From the NCBI GenBank assembly GCA_964446655.1, contig CAYUPL010000014.1:7217-71216 (forward strand): a stretch of 64,000 nucleotides of DNA, written 5' to 3'. The DNA is from Desulfopila_A sp964446655 (GTDB taxonomy: Bacteria; Desulfobacterota; Desulfobulbia; Desulfobulbales; Desulfocapsaceae). Shown piece by piece: positions 1-9,241 of this stretch. The number at the start of each line of letters is the position of its first letter. The stretch's first letter is position 1. Under the pieces are notes generated by a model. That model saw only the letters and a program-made list of their open reading frames with translations. It did not search any database and was not told the origin of the DNA. Both the position numbers and the translations under genes were made by a program.

Positions 1-571
1 TTCCCTGGTCGACCATGAGGCGCATGGTGGCGAAAAGGCCTTTGGCCTCTTCGGGTGTGAGGACGGCGGTTGGTTCATCGAAGATGAGGATATCACTCTT
101 GCGGTGCAGCAGCTTAAGAATTTCGACCTGCTGTTTTTCTCCCATGGAAAGATCACCGATTGTCATGCCCGGTTTAAGTTGCATGCCATAACGGCGACAC
201 AGAGCAACCACTTCTTCGTTCATTTTTCGGGTGTTGAGGAAAAAAGAGCCGCCTTTGCCGAGGAAAACATTTTCCATCACGGTCATGGCCTCCACCAGTT
301 TGAAATGCTGGTAGACCATACCGATACCTGCCTGGATGGCTTTGTCGGTGGAGCCGAGTCGAACAGCTTCGCCGTTGAGCAGTATGGTGCCTTTATCCGG
401 CTGGAGCTGGCCTGCCAGTATCGACATCAGGGTTGATTTTCCGGCGCCGTTTTCTCCCAGCAGGGCGAGGATGCGGCCTTTGTGAATTTCCAGGGAGATA
501 TCGTGGTTGGCCTTTACCTTACCGAAATATTTTGTGATTCCGTCGAGGCGTATGGTCGGCTGAGGTGTCAC
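1..571 (-). CDS. Nucleoside ABC importer, ATP-binding subunit (3'-truncated by window)
   Basis: First about 190 residues of an ABC ATPase, cut by the window edge. It opens at a GTG (VTPQPTIRLDGITKYFG) 4 bp after the gpt stop, with AAGAGA just upstream. Walker A is GENGAGKST near residue 40, the Q-loop is YQHFKLV, and the signature is written LSMGEKQQVEIL, followed by Walker B ILIFDEPTAVLTP. The LSMGEKQ signature and TAVLTP switch are typical of the RbsA/YufO-type ATPases, which carry two tandem ABC domains, so the missing part probably holds a second domain. It would energise the two permeases encoded upstream in the same operon. Confidence 0.93.
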   Translation of the reverse strand, partial: MTPQPTIRLDGITKYFGKVKANHDISLEIHKGRILALLGENGAGKSTLMSILAGQLQPDKGTILLNGEAVRLGSTDKAIQAGIGMVYQHFKLVEAMTVMENVFLGKGGSFFLNTRKMNEEVVALCRRYGMQLKPGMTIGDLSMGEKQQVEILKLLHRKSDILIFDEPTAVLTPEEAKGLFATMRLMVDQG

Positions 572-575
572 GGAG

Positions 576-1058
576 CTATCTCTTGCCTGCTATGGGCTGG
601 ACGAACTGGGATTCGGTATCCCAGGGGAAAAGTATCCAGGTATCCTGGCTCACCTCGGTGATAAAGGTATCCACCAGGGGTCTTCCGGCAGGTTTGGCAT
701 AGACTGTGGCAAAATGGGCCTTTGGAATCATCTCCTTGACCAGTTTGGCGGTCCTGCCGGTGTCGACCAGGTCATCCACCAGTAACCAGCCCTCGCCGTT
801 GCCGGGAAAGTCTTTGAGGACCTCGGCTTCGCCCTTTTTATCCTGCCAGTCATAGCTGGAGACACAGATGGTGTCCACCATATGAATGTTGAGTTCCCTG
901 GCGATAATGGCGGACGGCACCAGTCCGCCCCTGGTGATTGCAATAATCCCCTGAAAATAGTGATCGCTCAGAAGGCGCCAGGCAAGGGCCTTGGAGTCGC
1001 GATGCAGCTGCTCCCAGGAAATGGGGTACATCCGTTGATAGTCTGTAGAATGCGTCAT
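576..1058 (-). CDS. gpt: Xanthine(-guanine) phosphoribosyltransferase
   Basis: 160 residues, close to the usual E. coli Gpt length of about 152. It converts xanthine or guanine plus PRPP to XMP or GMP in the cytoplasm. The PRPP-binding loop VDDLVDTGRT lies at about residues 94-103, and ITRGGLVPSAIIAREL, AKPAGRPLVDTF and QDTWILFPWD match E. coli Gpt as I remember it. GAGGTGACCC precedes the ATG. The gene sits between permease and ATPase genes of a BMP-type importer, which suggests that imported nucleosides or bases are trapped by phosphoribosylation. This context is the best clue to the importer's substrate. Confidence 0.93.
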   Translation of the reverse strand: MTHSTDYQRMYPISWEQLHRDSKALAWRLLSDHYFQGIIAITRGGLVPSAIIARELNIHMVDTICVSSYDWQDKKGEAEVLKDFPGNGEGWLLVDDLVDTGRTAKLVKEMIPKAHFATVYAKPAGRPLVDTFITEVSQDTWILFPWDTESQFVQPIAGKR

Positions 1059-1084
1059 GGGTCACCTCGTATGTGGTATTGATG

Positions 1085-2005
1085 TCAATCTGTTGGTTTC
1101 ATATTTACTCCCAGCGCTGCCGGTGCTTCGGATCTGCCGCGTTTCCAGGAGGACAGAACGAGCACCGTAATGGTAAGCACATAGGGCAGCATCAGTAAAA
1201 GGGAGGATGGTACCTGGGTTCCCGAGGCCTGGAGACGGAGTTGCAGTGACATGATGCCGCCGAACAGATAAGCGCCGAATATTGCTCTTCCCGGCCGCCA
1301 GAAGGCAAAAATAACCAGGGCTACGGCAATCCAGCCTCGTCCGGCCGTCATATTATTGGTCCAGAGATGGGTGTAGGCCAGAGAAAGATAGGCGCCGCCA
1401 AGACCCATGAAGAATCCGCCGATGAGTATCCCCGCCCAGCGATAGAGAGCGACATTGAGCCCGGCAGCCTTGGCAGCTCCGGGGTTTTCGCCGACGGCAC
1501 GAAGACCGAGGCCGTACCTGCTGTGATAAAACGAAAACCAGAGTAGAGGAGGGATGATATAGGTAATATAGACCAGGGGGTCATGGTTAAAAAAGATCGG
1601 CCCGATGGCTGGAATCTCAGAGAGGTAAGGAATGGCCCAGGGGGAAAATCCGGGTGCCGACTGGCCGACAAAAGTGCTGCCCAGATAGTTGGCAAATCCT
1701 ACCCCGAGTATGGTCAGAGCAAGGCCGGAGACCACCTGGTTACCCTGAAAAACCAGGCAGACCAGTCCATGAATCGATGCCGTGGCAGTGCCGGCCAGGC
1801 CTGCTGCAAAAAAGGCCAGTACCGGGTTGCCGGTGAGCTTGGCTACAACAAAACCGGTCAGTGCGCCGACAATCATGATGCCTTCCACCCCAAGATTGAG
1901 AACGCCTGATTTTTCGGTGATGATTTCGCCCAGGGTGGCATACAGTATCGGGGTTCCCGACTGTACTGTGGCCGCCAGCAGCGGTATGGCAAGTTCCCAC
2001 ATCAT
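1085..2005 (-). CDS. ABC transporter permease (BPD_transp_2), nucleoside-type, second subunit
   Basis: 306 residues, almost entirely hydrophobic helices, typical of the YufQ/RbsC-like inner-membrane permeases of BMP-dependent importers. The N-terminal half contains TLGEIITEKSGVLNLGVEGIM, the usual start of this subfamily; a later GLNVALYRWAGILIGG stretch is the region expected to contact the ATPase. The start codon overlaps the stop of the first permease (ATGATG), showing translational coupling. It forms the membrane channel together with that permease. Confidence 0.92.
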   Translation of the reverse strand: MMWELAIPLLAATVQSGTPILYATLGEIITEKSGVLNLGVEGIMIVGALTGFVVAKLTGNPVLAFFAAGLAGTATASIHGLVCLVFQGNQVVSGLALTILGVGFANYLGSTFVGQSAPGFSPWAIPYLSEIPAIGPIFFNHDPLVYITYIIPPLLWFSFYHSRYGLGLRAVGENPGAAKAAGLNVALYRWAGILIGGFFMGLGGAYLSLAYTHLWTNNMTAGRGWIAVALVIFAFWRPGRAIFGAYLFGGIMSLQLRLQASGTQVPSSLLLMLPYVLTITVLVLSSWKRGRSEAPAALGVNMKPTD

Positions 2006-3066
2006 TTTTTGCGCACCAGAAGAGGTCGGTAATGGATAAAAAAGCCGCCGGCCAGGACAGTGAGGAGAATGAGACCTTCCATGATACCACCGAAGGCAGC
2101 CGGAACCTGCAGATCGAGCTGCAGATTTTCAACACCCACCCGCAGACCGGCGAGCAGAAACGAGGCAATACCAATATAGAGAGGATTGAGGCTGGCCAGC
2201 CAGGCCACAACGATGGCGGTGTAACCGTAGCCCACCATAATACTGGGCTGCAGTCTGTTGATGGTGGCGGAAGCCTCAATAAACCCGGCCCAGCCGGCCA
2301 GGGCGCCGCTTAATATCATTACCAGAAATACAAGTTTGTCATAGGGCAGACCGGCATACCTGGCGGCTTTGACACTGTCGCCGCTGGCTTTCAGCTCATA
2401 ACCCAGTTTGGTATAGCGAAAAAATATCCAGACCGCCGCGGCGAGGACGATACAGTGCAGCAGGCCCCAGTTGATGCTGGTGCTGCCTATTTTGCCGACT
2501 ATGGCGCCTTCGGAGAACTCCGGCGTCATGGGGAAACCGAAACTGGTTGGGTCCTTCCATATGCCGTAGACCAGGTAGTCCAGAATGAGGATTGCGATAT
2601 AGTTCATCATCAGACTGACGATGATCTCATTGGTCTGCATTTTCTGGCGCAGGACTGCCGGTATCAGCCCCCAGAAACCGCCGGCTACGACAGCCATGAA
2701 GATCATGGCCGGTAATAGAAACCATGCCGGCAGGCCGGGAAAGGAAAGGGCGATCCAGGTAGCTCCTATGGCTCCGAGACAGAACTGGCCCTCGGCCCCG
2801 ATATTCCAGATCTGCAGACGAAAAGCGATTGCTACGCCAAGAGAGCAAAGAAAGATGGGTATGGCTTTGATGAGGCAGTCTTCCAAGGCCCAGCGTGACC
2901 CGAATGCGCCTTCAAAAAGAACGGAGATCCCCTGCAGAGGCGGCGTACCGCGCATGGCGAGGAGAAGTGCGCTGAAGCAGAGCGACAGGAAAACAGCCCC
3001 AAAGACAACAAAACAGGAGCGCCAGCCGAGGGGCTCCTGTCTTTTTATGATTTTCAGACGGAACAT
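2002..3066 (-). CDS. ABC transporter permease (BPD_transp_2), nucleoside-type, first subunit
   Basis: 354 residues with about nine or ten predicted membrane helices. IWNIGAEGQFCLGAIGA and MMNYIAILILDYLVYG are hallmarks of the YufP-type permease that pairs with BMP/PnrA binding proteins. It follows the binding-protein gene after 91 bp and overlaps the next permease by 4 bp. The ribosome site before ATG 3066 is weak (GAGATTATCAG). It is expected to pair with the 306-residue permease to make an inner-membrane nucleoside channel. Confidence 0.92.
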   Translation of the reverse strand: MFRLKIIKRQEPLGWRSCFVVFGAVFLSLCFSALLLAMRGTPPLQGISVLFEGAFGSRWALEDCLIKAIPIFLCSLGVAIAFRLQIWNIGAEGQFCLGAIGATWIALSFPGLPAWFLLPAMIFMAVVAGGFWGLIPAVLRQKMQTNEIIVSLMMNYIAILILDYLVYGIWKDPTSFGFPMTPEFSEGAIVGKIGSTSINWGLLHCIVLAAAVWIFFRYTKLGYELKASGDSVKAARYAGLPYDKLVFLVMILSGALAGWAGFIEASATINRLQPSIMVGYGYTAIVVAWLASLNPLYIGIASFLLAGLRVGVENLQLDLQVPAAFGGIMEGLILLTVLAGGFFIHYRPLLVRKK

Positions 3067-3157
3067 CTGATAATCTCAGAAAAGTTCAAAAGCTGTGCCG
3101 GTCGGGTGAAAAGTTTGAGATGTCTCATCCGGCCGGCAACGGCTCAGTAATTGATGG

Positions 3158-4216
3158 TTATTCCGTAGTGCCTACGACACCTTCAACAAACCAGTTCATG
3201 CCAAGCAGGGTGGCATCGTCGGCCACAACACCTTCGGGAATCTTTACTTCTCCCTTCTGGTCTTTGATGGGGCCGGTAAAGACCTTTGTTTCACCCTTGG
3301 TGATCGCTGCTTTTTGGGCCATGACCATTTCCTGGACATCTTGTGGTACCATTTCGCCGAAGGGGGCGAGACCAATAATATCCGTCTCTATGCCGGGCCA
3401 GGCCGAACCGGACCTCCAGGTGCCGTTCAAGACGCTTTTGACGACAGACTGGTAATAAGGACCCCAGTTCCATATGGGTGCCGTCAGGTGGGACTTGGGG
3501 GCAAAGGCGGACATGTCGGTGTTGTATCCGATGGAATAGACTTCTTTTTCCTGGGCAGCTTCCTGGGGGCCGGGAGAGTCCTGATGCTGCGCAATGACAT
3601 CGGCGCCCACATCAAGCAGTGATTTGGCGGCTTCTTTTTCGGTAGCCGGATCGTACCAGGTTTTGGTCCAGACAACCCGGACGGTGGCTTTCGGGTTGAC
3701 CGCCTGGGCGCCAAGGGCGAAGGCGTTGATGCCTCTGATAACTTCAGGGATCGGGAAAGCGGCGGCATAACCGAGGATATTGGAGGTTGTCATGGCGCCG
3801 GCGACCATACCGGAGAGGTGGCGGGCCTGATACATTCTGCCGAAATAATTCCCCATATTGTCTGAGGTTTTAAAGCCGGAACAGTGCATGAAGACCGTGT
3901 CTGGGAACTGCTTGGCGACCTTCAGCATGGGATCCATATAGCCGAAGCTGGTGGCGAAAATGACATCAAAATTCTTCCTGGCCATATTCTGAATGACACG
4001 CTCGGAATCGGGTCCCTCAGCCACTGCCTCGACATAGGAGGTAGTGACACCTTCAATTTCTTCAACAGCCTGCCGGCCTACATCGTGAGCATATGACCAG
4101 CCGGCATCCCCAATGGGTGACACATAGACAAAGCCGACTTTTGTTTCCTTGGCTGCCAGGTTTCCGTAAAAACAGAGAGCCAGTGCCGTAATAAGCAGGA
4201 TCCTGGTTACACGCAT
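3158..4216 (-). CDS. BMP/PnrA-family nucleoside-binding protein of ABC importer
   Basis: The start at 4216 is chosen because GAGGAGAAGAAC precedes it and a Sec signal peptide (about residues 1-22, ending NLAA) begins there; the open frame extends upstream to 4489 without support. The product is 352 residues. KVGFVYVSPIGDAGWSYAHD and the ATSFGYMDPMLKVA stretch are typical of BMP (PF02608) purine-nucleoside receptors. No lipobox is evident, so it is probably a soluble periplasmic protein. It is the first gene of the importer operon and has its own sigma-70-like promoter about 100 bp upstream. Confidence 0.92.
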   Translation of the reverse strand: MRVTRILLITALALCFYGNLAAKETKVGFVYVSPIGDAGWSYAHDVGRQAVEEIEGVTTSYVEAVAEGPDSERVIQNMARKNFDVIFATSFGYMDPMLKVAKQFPDTVFMHCSGFKTSDNMGNYFGRMYQARHLSGMVAGAMTTSNILGYAAAFPIPEVIRGINAFALGAQAVNPKATVRVVWTKTWYDPATEKEAAKSLLDVGADVIAQHQDSPGPQEAAQEKEVYSIGYNTDMSAFAPKSHLTAPIWNWGPYYQSVVKSVLNGTWRSGSAWPGIETDIIGLAPFGEMVPQDVQEMVMAQKAAITKGETKVFTGPIKDQKGEVKIPEGVVADDATLLGMNWFVEGVVGTTE

Positions 4217-4315
4217 GTTCTTCTCCTCTTGAAAAATATTGTTAATTAGTGGCGAAATGGAAACGACGAGTATGCAGATTCTCTCCGCTGATGCAGCACG
4301 AAGAGTAATAGGCAT

Positions 4316-4344
4316 CATATACGTAATAGTATCGTCTGTGTCAA
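4316..4344 (-). promoter_or_regulatory. Sigma-70-like promoter of the nucleoside importer operon
   Basis: On the minus strand TTGACA (4344-4339) is followed by a 17-nt spacer and TATATG (4321-4316); TATGAT two bases further is an alternative -10. It lies about 100 bp before the binding-protein start. The gene-free interval 4217-4533 holds this promoter, the inverted repeat next to it, and presumably the promoter of the divergent SLC13 gene. Confidence 0.6.
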
Positions 4345-4353
4345 AGAAAAACG

Positions 4354-4381
4354 GTTTGCAGCAGTAAACAAAACTGCAAAC
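4354..4381. repeat. Inverted repeat next to the importer promoter (operator candidate)
   Basis: GTTTGCAG (4354-4361) and CTGCAAAC (4374-4381) form perfect 8-bp arms around a 12-nt loop, 9 bp upstream of the -35 box of the importer promoter. Position and symmetry suit an operator for a purine or nucleoside regulator, but no regulator gene lies nearby. Confidence 0.4.
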
Positions 4382-4533
4382 AAAATGCATGAATGGCAGC
4401 AGTCGTTTCGGTTTTACTCTTTTGCTCTTGTAAAAAAAAGGCTTGTGATAAATAGTTAACAGACGGCTGTGGAGAAAACTGCATGGCATAAATGTTCTGT
4501 TCTCTATTCACTCTCATCATTCCAGGGGTTTGT

Positions 4534-6309
4534 ATGGATGTCTGGATCATCTCCTCTATTCTGTTGCTCACGCTGTATCTTCTCATTACGGAAAAGATCT
4601 CCATCGATCTGACGGCTATCTGTATCATTGTACTGTTGGTGGTCAGCAGGATTCTGACGCCTAAAGAAGCCGTGATGGGTTTTGCCAATCCGGCCGTCAT
4701 TACCGTCGGCGCCATGTTCGTGGTCAGCAAGGGAATGATGCGAACCGGAGGTATCGAGTTCATCGGTCGCCGTATTGTCAGACTTGCCCGAAAAAACCTT
4801 AATATGGCGCTGGCCGTCATCCTTTGCACCGTTGCCGTGGCGTCTGCCTTTATCAATAATACCCCTGTGGTCATTCTTTTTATTCCCGTGGTCATGAGTT
4901 TGTGCTGCGATCTTGGCCTCAGTCCGTCAAGATTTCTCATACCGGTATCCTATGCCTCCATTCTGGCCGGCACCTGTACCCTGATCGGCACTTCCACCAA
5001 TATCATTATCAGCGATCTCAGTAATGATTTCGGCTATGGCCCGATTTCCATGTTTGAACTGGCAATTATCGGTGTACCCATTGCCGTGGCCGGGATCGTC
5101 TTTCTTTTGATTGCGGCGCCGCGCATACTCCCCGCACTGGCCAATCCCATCTGTCAATTGCAGGATAGTGAACATCGTAAGTACCTGGCAGAGTTACGTA
5201 TTCCTCAAGACAGCAAATTGATTGGAAAAGACCCCTATCTTTTTTTCCAGGAAAAATTTGCCGAAATAGATGTTATCGAGCTGGTCAGTGACTCGCACAT
5301 CTATCGTCCTTCGCGTGATAAAAGAGTCATGTCCGAGGGAGATATCCTGCTGGTCAAAGGATCTCTGAATGACCTGGTTGCCATTCTGCAGGAGCAGGAA
5401 GCGCATTTGCCATGGGATGATGTCGGTCTTTCCATGGGAGCGCAGAAGGATGCACCGATTGTGGTGGAGTTAATCATTGCACCAAACTCTTCACTGCTTG
5501 GCAGACAGCTCAGCGATACCGAATTGGCCCGAGACCCCGAGGTCAATATCATAGCGGTAAAACGAACCAATCTTCATCTCTCTGAAAAGCAGATTCATGA
5601 CGTTCGTCTCAAGGTTGGTGATATTTTGTTGATCTGGTGTCAGGGCTCCAAGTTGCAGTCTATCCGTACCAAGATGGATTATGTCGTCATTGAAGATGTT
5701 TATGAGGAAATCGTCCATAAACGTAAAGCCGTCTGGGCGGTGCTTAATTTTATCGGCATGATAGGCACGGCAACGCTGGGGCTCGCCGACATTATGACCT
5801 GTGCTCTGACAGCCGCTTTTCTGATGATTGTTACCGGCTGTATTCAGATGCGGGACGCCTACAGAGCGTTGCAGGGTGATGTCCTGCTTCTGATAGCCGG
5901 CACAATCGCTCTTGGCACGGCAATGCAGAAAACCGGGGCAAGTCAGCTCTATGCCGAGGCCTTTTTAAGTCTTTTTGATACCCTGTCGCCGACCATGGTG
6001 CTGGGCGGCATGATCCTGCTTACCAGCGTCAGCACCCAGATTCTCAGTAACAATGCCACGGCGGTCCTTCTTCTTCCCATAGCGGTTTCCACCGCACTTG
6101 GCATCGGCGTTGATCCGAAACCGTTCATCATCGGAATCTGCTTTGGCGCCAGTGCCTGTTTTGCCACTCCTGTCGGGTACCAGACCAACCTGATGGTGTT
6201 TGGTCCCGGAGGCTATAGTTTCAAGGATTATCTGCGTCTGGGTATTCCTCTCAATATCTTCGTTATTCTCGCCGGAACCCTGTTTATTCCTCTTGTCTGG
6301 CCTTTTTAG
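4534..6309 (+). CDS. SLC13/DASS-family permease with RCK_C (TrkA-C) domains
   Basis: About 591 residues from the ATG at 4534, preceded by AGGGG; an in-frame ATG at 4492 would add 14 residues. An N-terminal membrane block of about 190 residues is followed by two soluble RCK_C/TrkA-C domains (roughly residues 200-375, with LRIPQDSKLIGKDPYL and IIAPNSSLLGRQL) and a second membrane block. FINNTPVVILFIPVV and SNNATAVLLLPIAVS are the paired conserved anion-transporter motifs. The family carries sulfate, dicarboxylates or similar anions, with the RCK_C domains probably regulatory. The substrate cannot be read from the sequence; sulfate would suit a sulfate reducer but is a guess. Confidence 0.85.
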   Translation: MDVWIISSILLLTLYLLITEKISIDLTAICIIVLLVVSRILTPKEAVMGFANPAVITVGAMFVVSKGMMRTGGIEFIGRRIVRLARKNLNMALAVILCTVAVASAFINNTPVVILFIPVVMSLCCDLGLSPSRFLIPVSYASILAGTCTLIGTSTNIIISDLSNDFGYGPISMFELAIIGVPIAVAGIVFLLIAAPRILPALANPICQLQDSEHRKYLAELRIPQDSKLIGKDPYLFFQEKFAEIDVIELVSDSHIYRPSRDKRVMSEGDILLVKGSLNDLVAILQEQEAHLPWDDVGLSMGAQKDAPIVVELIIAPNSSLLGRQLSDTELARDPEVNIIAVKRTNLHLSEKQIHDVRLKVGDILLIWCQGSKLQSIRTKMDYVVIEDVYEEIVHKRKAVWAVLNFIGMIGTATLGLADIMTCALTAAFLMIVTGCIQMRDAYRALQGDVLLLIAGTIALGTAMQKTGASQLYAEAFLSLFDTLSPTMVLGGMILLTSVSTQILSNNATAVLLLPIAVSTALGIGVDPKPFIIGICFGASACFATPVGYQTNLMVFGPGGYSFKDYLRLGIPLNIFVILAGTLFIPLVWPF

Positions 6310-6343
6310 ACGGAAGGAGGCTGTCTTTTCAGGCCCAAACTGC

Positions 6344-6450
6344 GTCTCTTTGTTAGAATAAAATGAATAATATTATGTTTTTATCGTGCATTTAATGGTA
6401 CAGTCCTTCGGCATAAATATTCAGCCGACCACCTTTTTCTGCAAAGAGAC
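6344..6450. repeat. Spaced inverted repeat flanking the hybrid-kinase promoter region
   Basis: GTCTCTTTG at 6344-6352 is answered by CAAAGAGAC at 6442-6450, perfect 9-bp arms about 90 bp apart, enclosing the AT-rich stretch expected to hold the promoter of the downstream kinase. The right arm lies 14 bp before the kinase ATG. It could be two half sites for a looping regulator or coincidence. Confidence 0.3.
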
Positions 6451-6464
6451 ACTGTCTAAACGTT

Positions 6465-8465
6465 ATGAGTAGCAAGATTAATATTTTATGTGTTGATGAT
6501 AAGGCGGAGAATCTTCTTGCCCTGGAAGAAATTCTCCGCGATCTACCAGTCAATATACGGAAAGCTTCATCCGGGGAGGATGCTTTACGATGTATTCTTC
6601 AGGAAGAATGTGCCCTTATCTTGATGGATGTGATGATGCCCGGCATGGATGGCTACGAAACCGCCGCCCTCATTCGAAAACGGCGCAAGAATCAGCAGGT
6701 TCCGATAATTTTTATTTCTGCCGTAAATAGAGAGCTTGAGCACGTCTTTAAAGGATATAGCGCAGGAGCTGTCGACTATCTTTTCAAACCGATCATTCCC
6801 GGAGTGTTACAAAGCAAGGTAAAAATTTTTCTTGAATTGTATGAGCAGAAACAAAATCTCAAAAATACGGCCCAGGAGCTGCAAGGAGCTGGAGAACGTA
6901 TTTTGCTGCAACGGCAGGCTTTACTGAACAGCGAAGTCCGGTTTCGCACTGCCTTTGAGCAGTCCTTCCAGTTTATGGCTATTCTTGATCCTCAAGGCAG
7001 GGTTGTTGAGCTCAACAGCCTGGCGAAAAAGCTCTGCGGCGACTATAGCGGAAGCCTGGTGGGACGGTTTCTCTGGGATGTCTGCTGGGTTGATCAGGAT
7101 GAAGAAAACATACGTTTGCAGCAGGTTATCAAGCAAGCTGCTGCTGGAGAATGTGTCTGTGATGAAGCAGCATTTATTGATGTCGACGGGAGGTCACGTT
7201 TTTTTTACCGTGCTGTTGCGCCTGTGAAGAATTCGGCAGGAGAAGTGGTATATGTATCGGTTCAAGGACATGATGTAACCGATAAGATTGTCGCGGAAAG
7301 AGAGAAGAGGAACCTGGAAGTCTTATTGCAGCAGGCTCAAAAAATGGAGGCTCTTGGCGCCCTTGCGGGAGGGATCGCCCATGACTTCAACAATGTACTC
7401 AGCGTCATAATAGGTAATGCCGATCTTGCCGAAAACAGCTGTGAGAAGGCATCTACGCAATATCAATATGTCAGGCGTATTCATGAAGCCGGTGCCAAGG
7501 CCAAGGAACTGGTGAAGCAGATCCTGTCTTTCAGTCGTCAGGCCGAGATTGAAAAAATAGTCATTGAGCCCGCCAAGGTAGTTCTGGAGTCCATAAAACT
7601 GTTACGCTCCTCTATACCCACAACAATAGATATCGTTCATGATATTGACCCGGATTGTGGCTGCATATATGCTGATCCGACGCAGTACCATCAGATCATC
7701 ATGAATCTGTGCACCAATGCCTATCATGCCATGGAGAGTGGCGGCGGAGTCCTGTCCATCCGGTTACGGCAGGAGAGTGTCGTGTCGAGGGCCCATTGCC
7801 TAGAGCTTGATATCGCTGCGGGAGAATATGTTCATCTCGTGGTTGAGGACAGCGGTGCCGGCATAGAAAAGGAACACCTGGACCGTATCTTTGATCCCTA
7901 TTTTACCACCAAGGAAAAAGACAAAGGAACGGGGATGGGACTTGCTATTGTCCATGGAATCGTAAAAGGCCATGGCGGCGCCGTTTGTGTTGAGAGCGGT
8001 GATGGTGAGGGTGCCGCATTTCATGTTTACATGCCCCTGGCTGATGAGCAGAGCGCGGCGCAGGAGAAGACCTTTGCAGGAGTATCCCATGGCAACGAGC
8101 GAATCCTTCTGGTTGACGACGAAGAGATGTTGCTCGAAATGGAAAAAAACATGCTGGAGCTTATCGGCTATCACGTTATAGCTGTGAACAGCAGCCGAGA
8201 AGCGTTGCAGATTTTTTCTGAGAACCCACGGGATTTTGATCTGGTTGTCACAGATCAGACCATGCCGGGTATGACAGGTTTGGAACTTGCTGAAAGAATC
8301 CTCTATCTGCGACCGGCGATACCAATTATCCTCTGTACCGGATATAGTCCCAATATTTCCAGGGAATCTGTTGTTGCTCAGGGCATTCGGGAACTGGCCT
8401 TCAAGCCCATGGCGCTGGATGAGTTCTCTGATATAATCCGCCGTACCCTTGACCGGCTTGCATGA
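6465..8465 (+). CDS. Hybrid sensor histidine kinase, REC-PAS-HisKA-HATPase-REC
   Basis: 666 residues, cytoplasmic with no membrane segment. Domains in order: receiver (residues 4-125, phospho-Asp D55 in LMDVMMPGMDG), PAS (about 155-275), HisKA with phospho-His H306 in GGIAHDFNN, HATPase_c with the N-box NLCTNAYHAM, G1 DSGAGI and G2 GTGMGLAIV, and a second receiver (about 544-660, VTDQTMPGM). An input receiver before the PAS means that it is itself a relay target, and the C-terminal receiver makes it a phosphorelay hub without its own DNA-binding output. No dedicated response regulator is adjacent. Confidence 0.93.
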   Translation: MSSKINILCVDDKAENLLALEEILRDLPVNIRKASSGEDALRCILQEECALILMDVMMPGMDGYETAALIRKRRKNQQVPIIFISAVNRELEHVFKGYSAGAVDYLFKPIIPGVLQSKVKIFLELYEQKQNLKNTAQELQGAGERILLQRQALLNSEVRFRTAFEQSFQFMAILDPQGRVVELNSLAKKLCGDYSGSLVGRFLWDVCWVDQDEENIRLQQVIKQAAAGECVCDEAAFIDVDGRSRFFYRAVAPVKNSAGEVVYVSVQGHDVTDKIVAEREKRNLEVLLQQAQKMEALGALAGGIAHDFNNVLSVIIGNADLAENSCEKASTQYQYVRRIHEAGAKAKELVKQILSFSRQAEIEKIVIEPAKVVLESIKLLRSSIPTTIDIVHDIDPDCGCIYADPTQYHQIIMNLCTNAYHAMESGGGVLSIRLRQESVVSRAHCLELDIAAGEYVHLVVEDSGAGIEKEHLDRIFDPYFTTKEKDKGTGMGLAIVHGIVKGHGGAVCVESGDGEGAAFHVYMPLADEQSAAQEKTFAGVSHGNERILLVDDEEMLLEMEKNMLELIGYHVIAVNSSREALQIFSENPRDFDLVVTDQTMPGMTGLELAERILYLRPAIPIILCTGYSPNISRESVVAQGIRELAFKPMALDEFSDIIRRTLDRLA

Positions 8466-8538
8466 TTTCCGCGCATTTCAGGAGAAAATTCTGTTTTCGA
8501 CTTCATTTCCGCTACCGCGCTACTGTATATATGCTGCT

Positions 8539-8579
8539 GCCTCGCATCCACGGCAACCTCGGCTGGTGAAAAATCCGGG
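8539..8579 (+). repeat. Dispersed repeat, subtype 1, copy A
   Basis: The segment starts GCCTCGCATCCACGGCAACC and ends GGCTGGTGAAAAATCCGGG. A nearly identical copy is at 55500-55541. It lies in the gap between the hybrid kinase and the adenosyltransferase gene. The end shares AAATCCGGGCTA with the subtype-2 copy at 20319-20346. Confidence 0.7.
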
Positions 8580-8664
8580 CTAAGGATTTGATCGTGAAGA
8601 AAAATTACGATAGAGTATTCATATCGTCTGCCGGTAAAGATGAATTGACTCGAGGAGAAAGAGA

Positions 8665-9234
8665 ATGAAAATATATACAGGAACCGGTGACAGTGGTAAA
8701 ACCAGTCTCTTCTCAGGCGAAAGAGTAAAAAAAGATGATGGCAGGGTGGCGGCATACGGCACGGTGGATGAACTCTGCTCGTTTGTCGGAGTAGTCGCAG
8801 CACAGCTGCCCGAATGTGAAGAACGTGCTGCTCTTGGCAGGGATCTGCAGGATATCCAGGCCGATCTTTTTATAGTGGGAGCGATTTTAGCAACCACGCC
8901 TGACTCAAGTGATGCAGCTTTGCTGCCGCCCTTGGAAAAGGCTAGAATCCTGTGGCTGGAGAAGAAAATTGATGCGATGCAGGCTGGACTTGAGGAACTG
9001 CATTCTTTCATTTTACCGGGCGGACATGTTGCAGCGGCCTGGTCTCAGACAGTCAGAGCGGTTTGTCGCCGGGCTGAACGAAAAATCATCTCATATGGAG
9101 ATCCCATTGCCGTGACCTGCTTTGCCGAAATTACCGCATATATCAATCGCCTGTCCGATTATTTTTTTGTTCTGGCCAGGTATCTCAATAAACTTGCCGG
9201 GACAACGGATGTGACCTGGCACGGTTCATCGTAG
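8665..9234 (+). CDS. PduO-type ATP:cob(I)alamin adenosyltransferase
   Basis: 189 residues, the normal size of the PduO N-terminal/MMAB family. It transfers the adenosyl group from ATP to cob(I)alamin in the cytoplasm. KIYTGTGDSGKTSLFSGER is the family's N-terminal ATP loop; VDELCSFVG and the late AVCRRAERKI stretch are the other conserved helices. GAGGAGAAAGAG precedes ATG 8665. The next gene, 7 bp downstream, is a flavin reductase that could supply the cob(II) to cob(I) reduction. I see no cobalamin riboswitch in the upstream gap. Confidence 0.92.
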   Translation: MKIYTGTGDSGKTSLFSGERVKKDDGRVAAYGTVDELCSFVGVVAAQLPECEERAALGRDLQDIQADLFIVGAILATTPDSSDAALLPPLEKARILWLEKKIDAMQAGLEELHSFILPGGHVAAAWSQTVRAVCRRAERKIISYGDPIAVTCFAEITAYINRLSDYFFVLARYLNKLAGTTDVTWHGSS

Positions 9235-9241
9235 AGTTGCA

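Noticed and set aside
4217..4533. Purine riboswitch before the nucleoside importer
   Set aside because: The minus-strand leader after the promoter shows no three-way purine aptamer core; only an upstream inverted repeat is seen.
8466..8664. Cobalamin riboswitch upstream of the adenosyltransferase
   Set aside because: The gap lacks the conserved B12-box wording and is better explained by dispersed repeat copy A.
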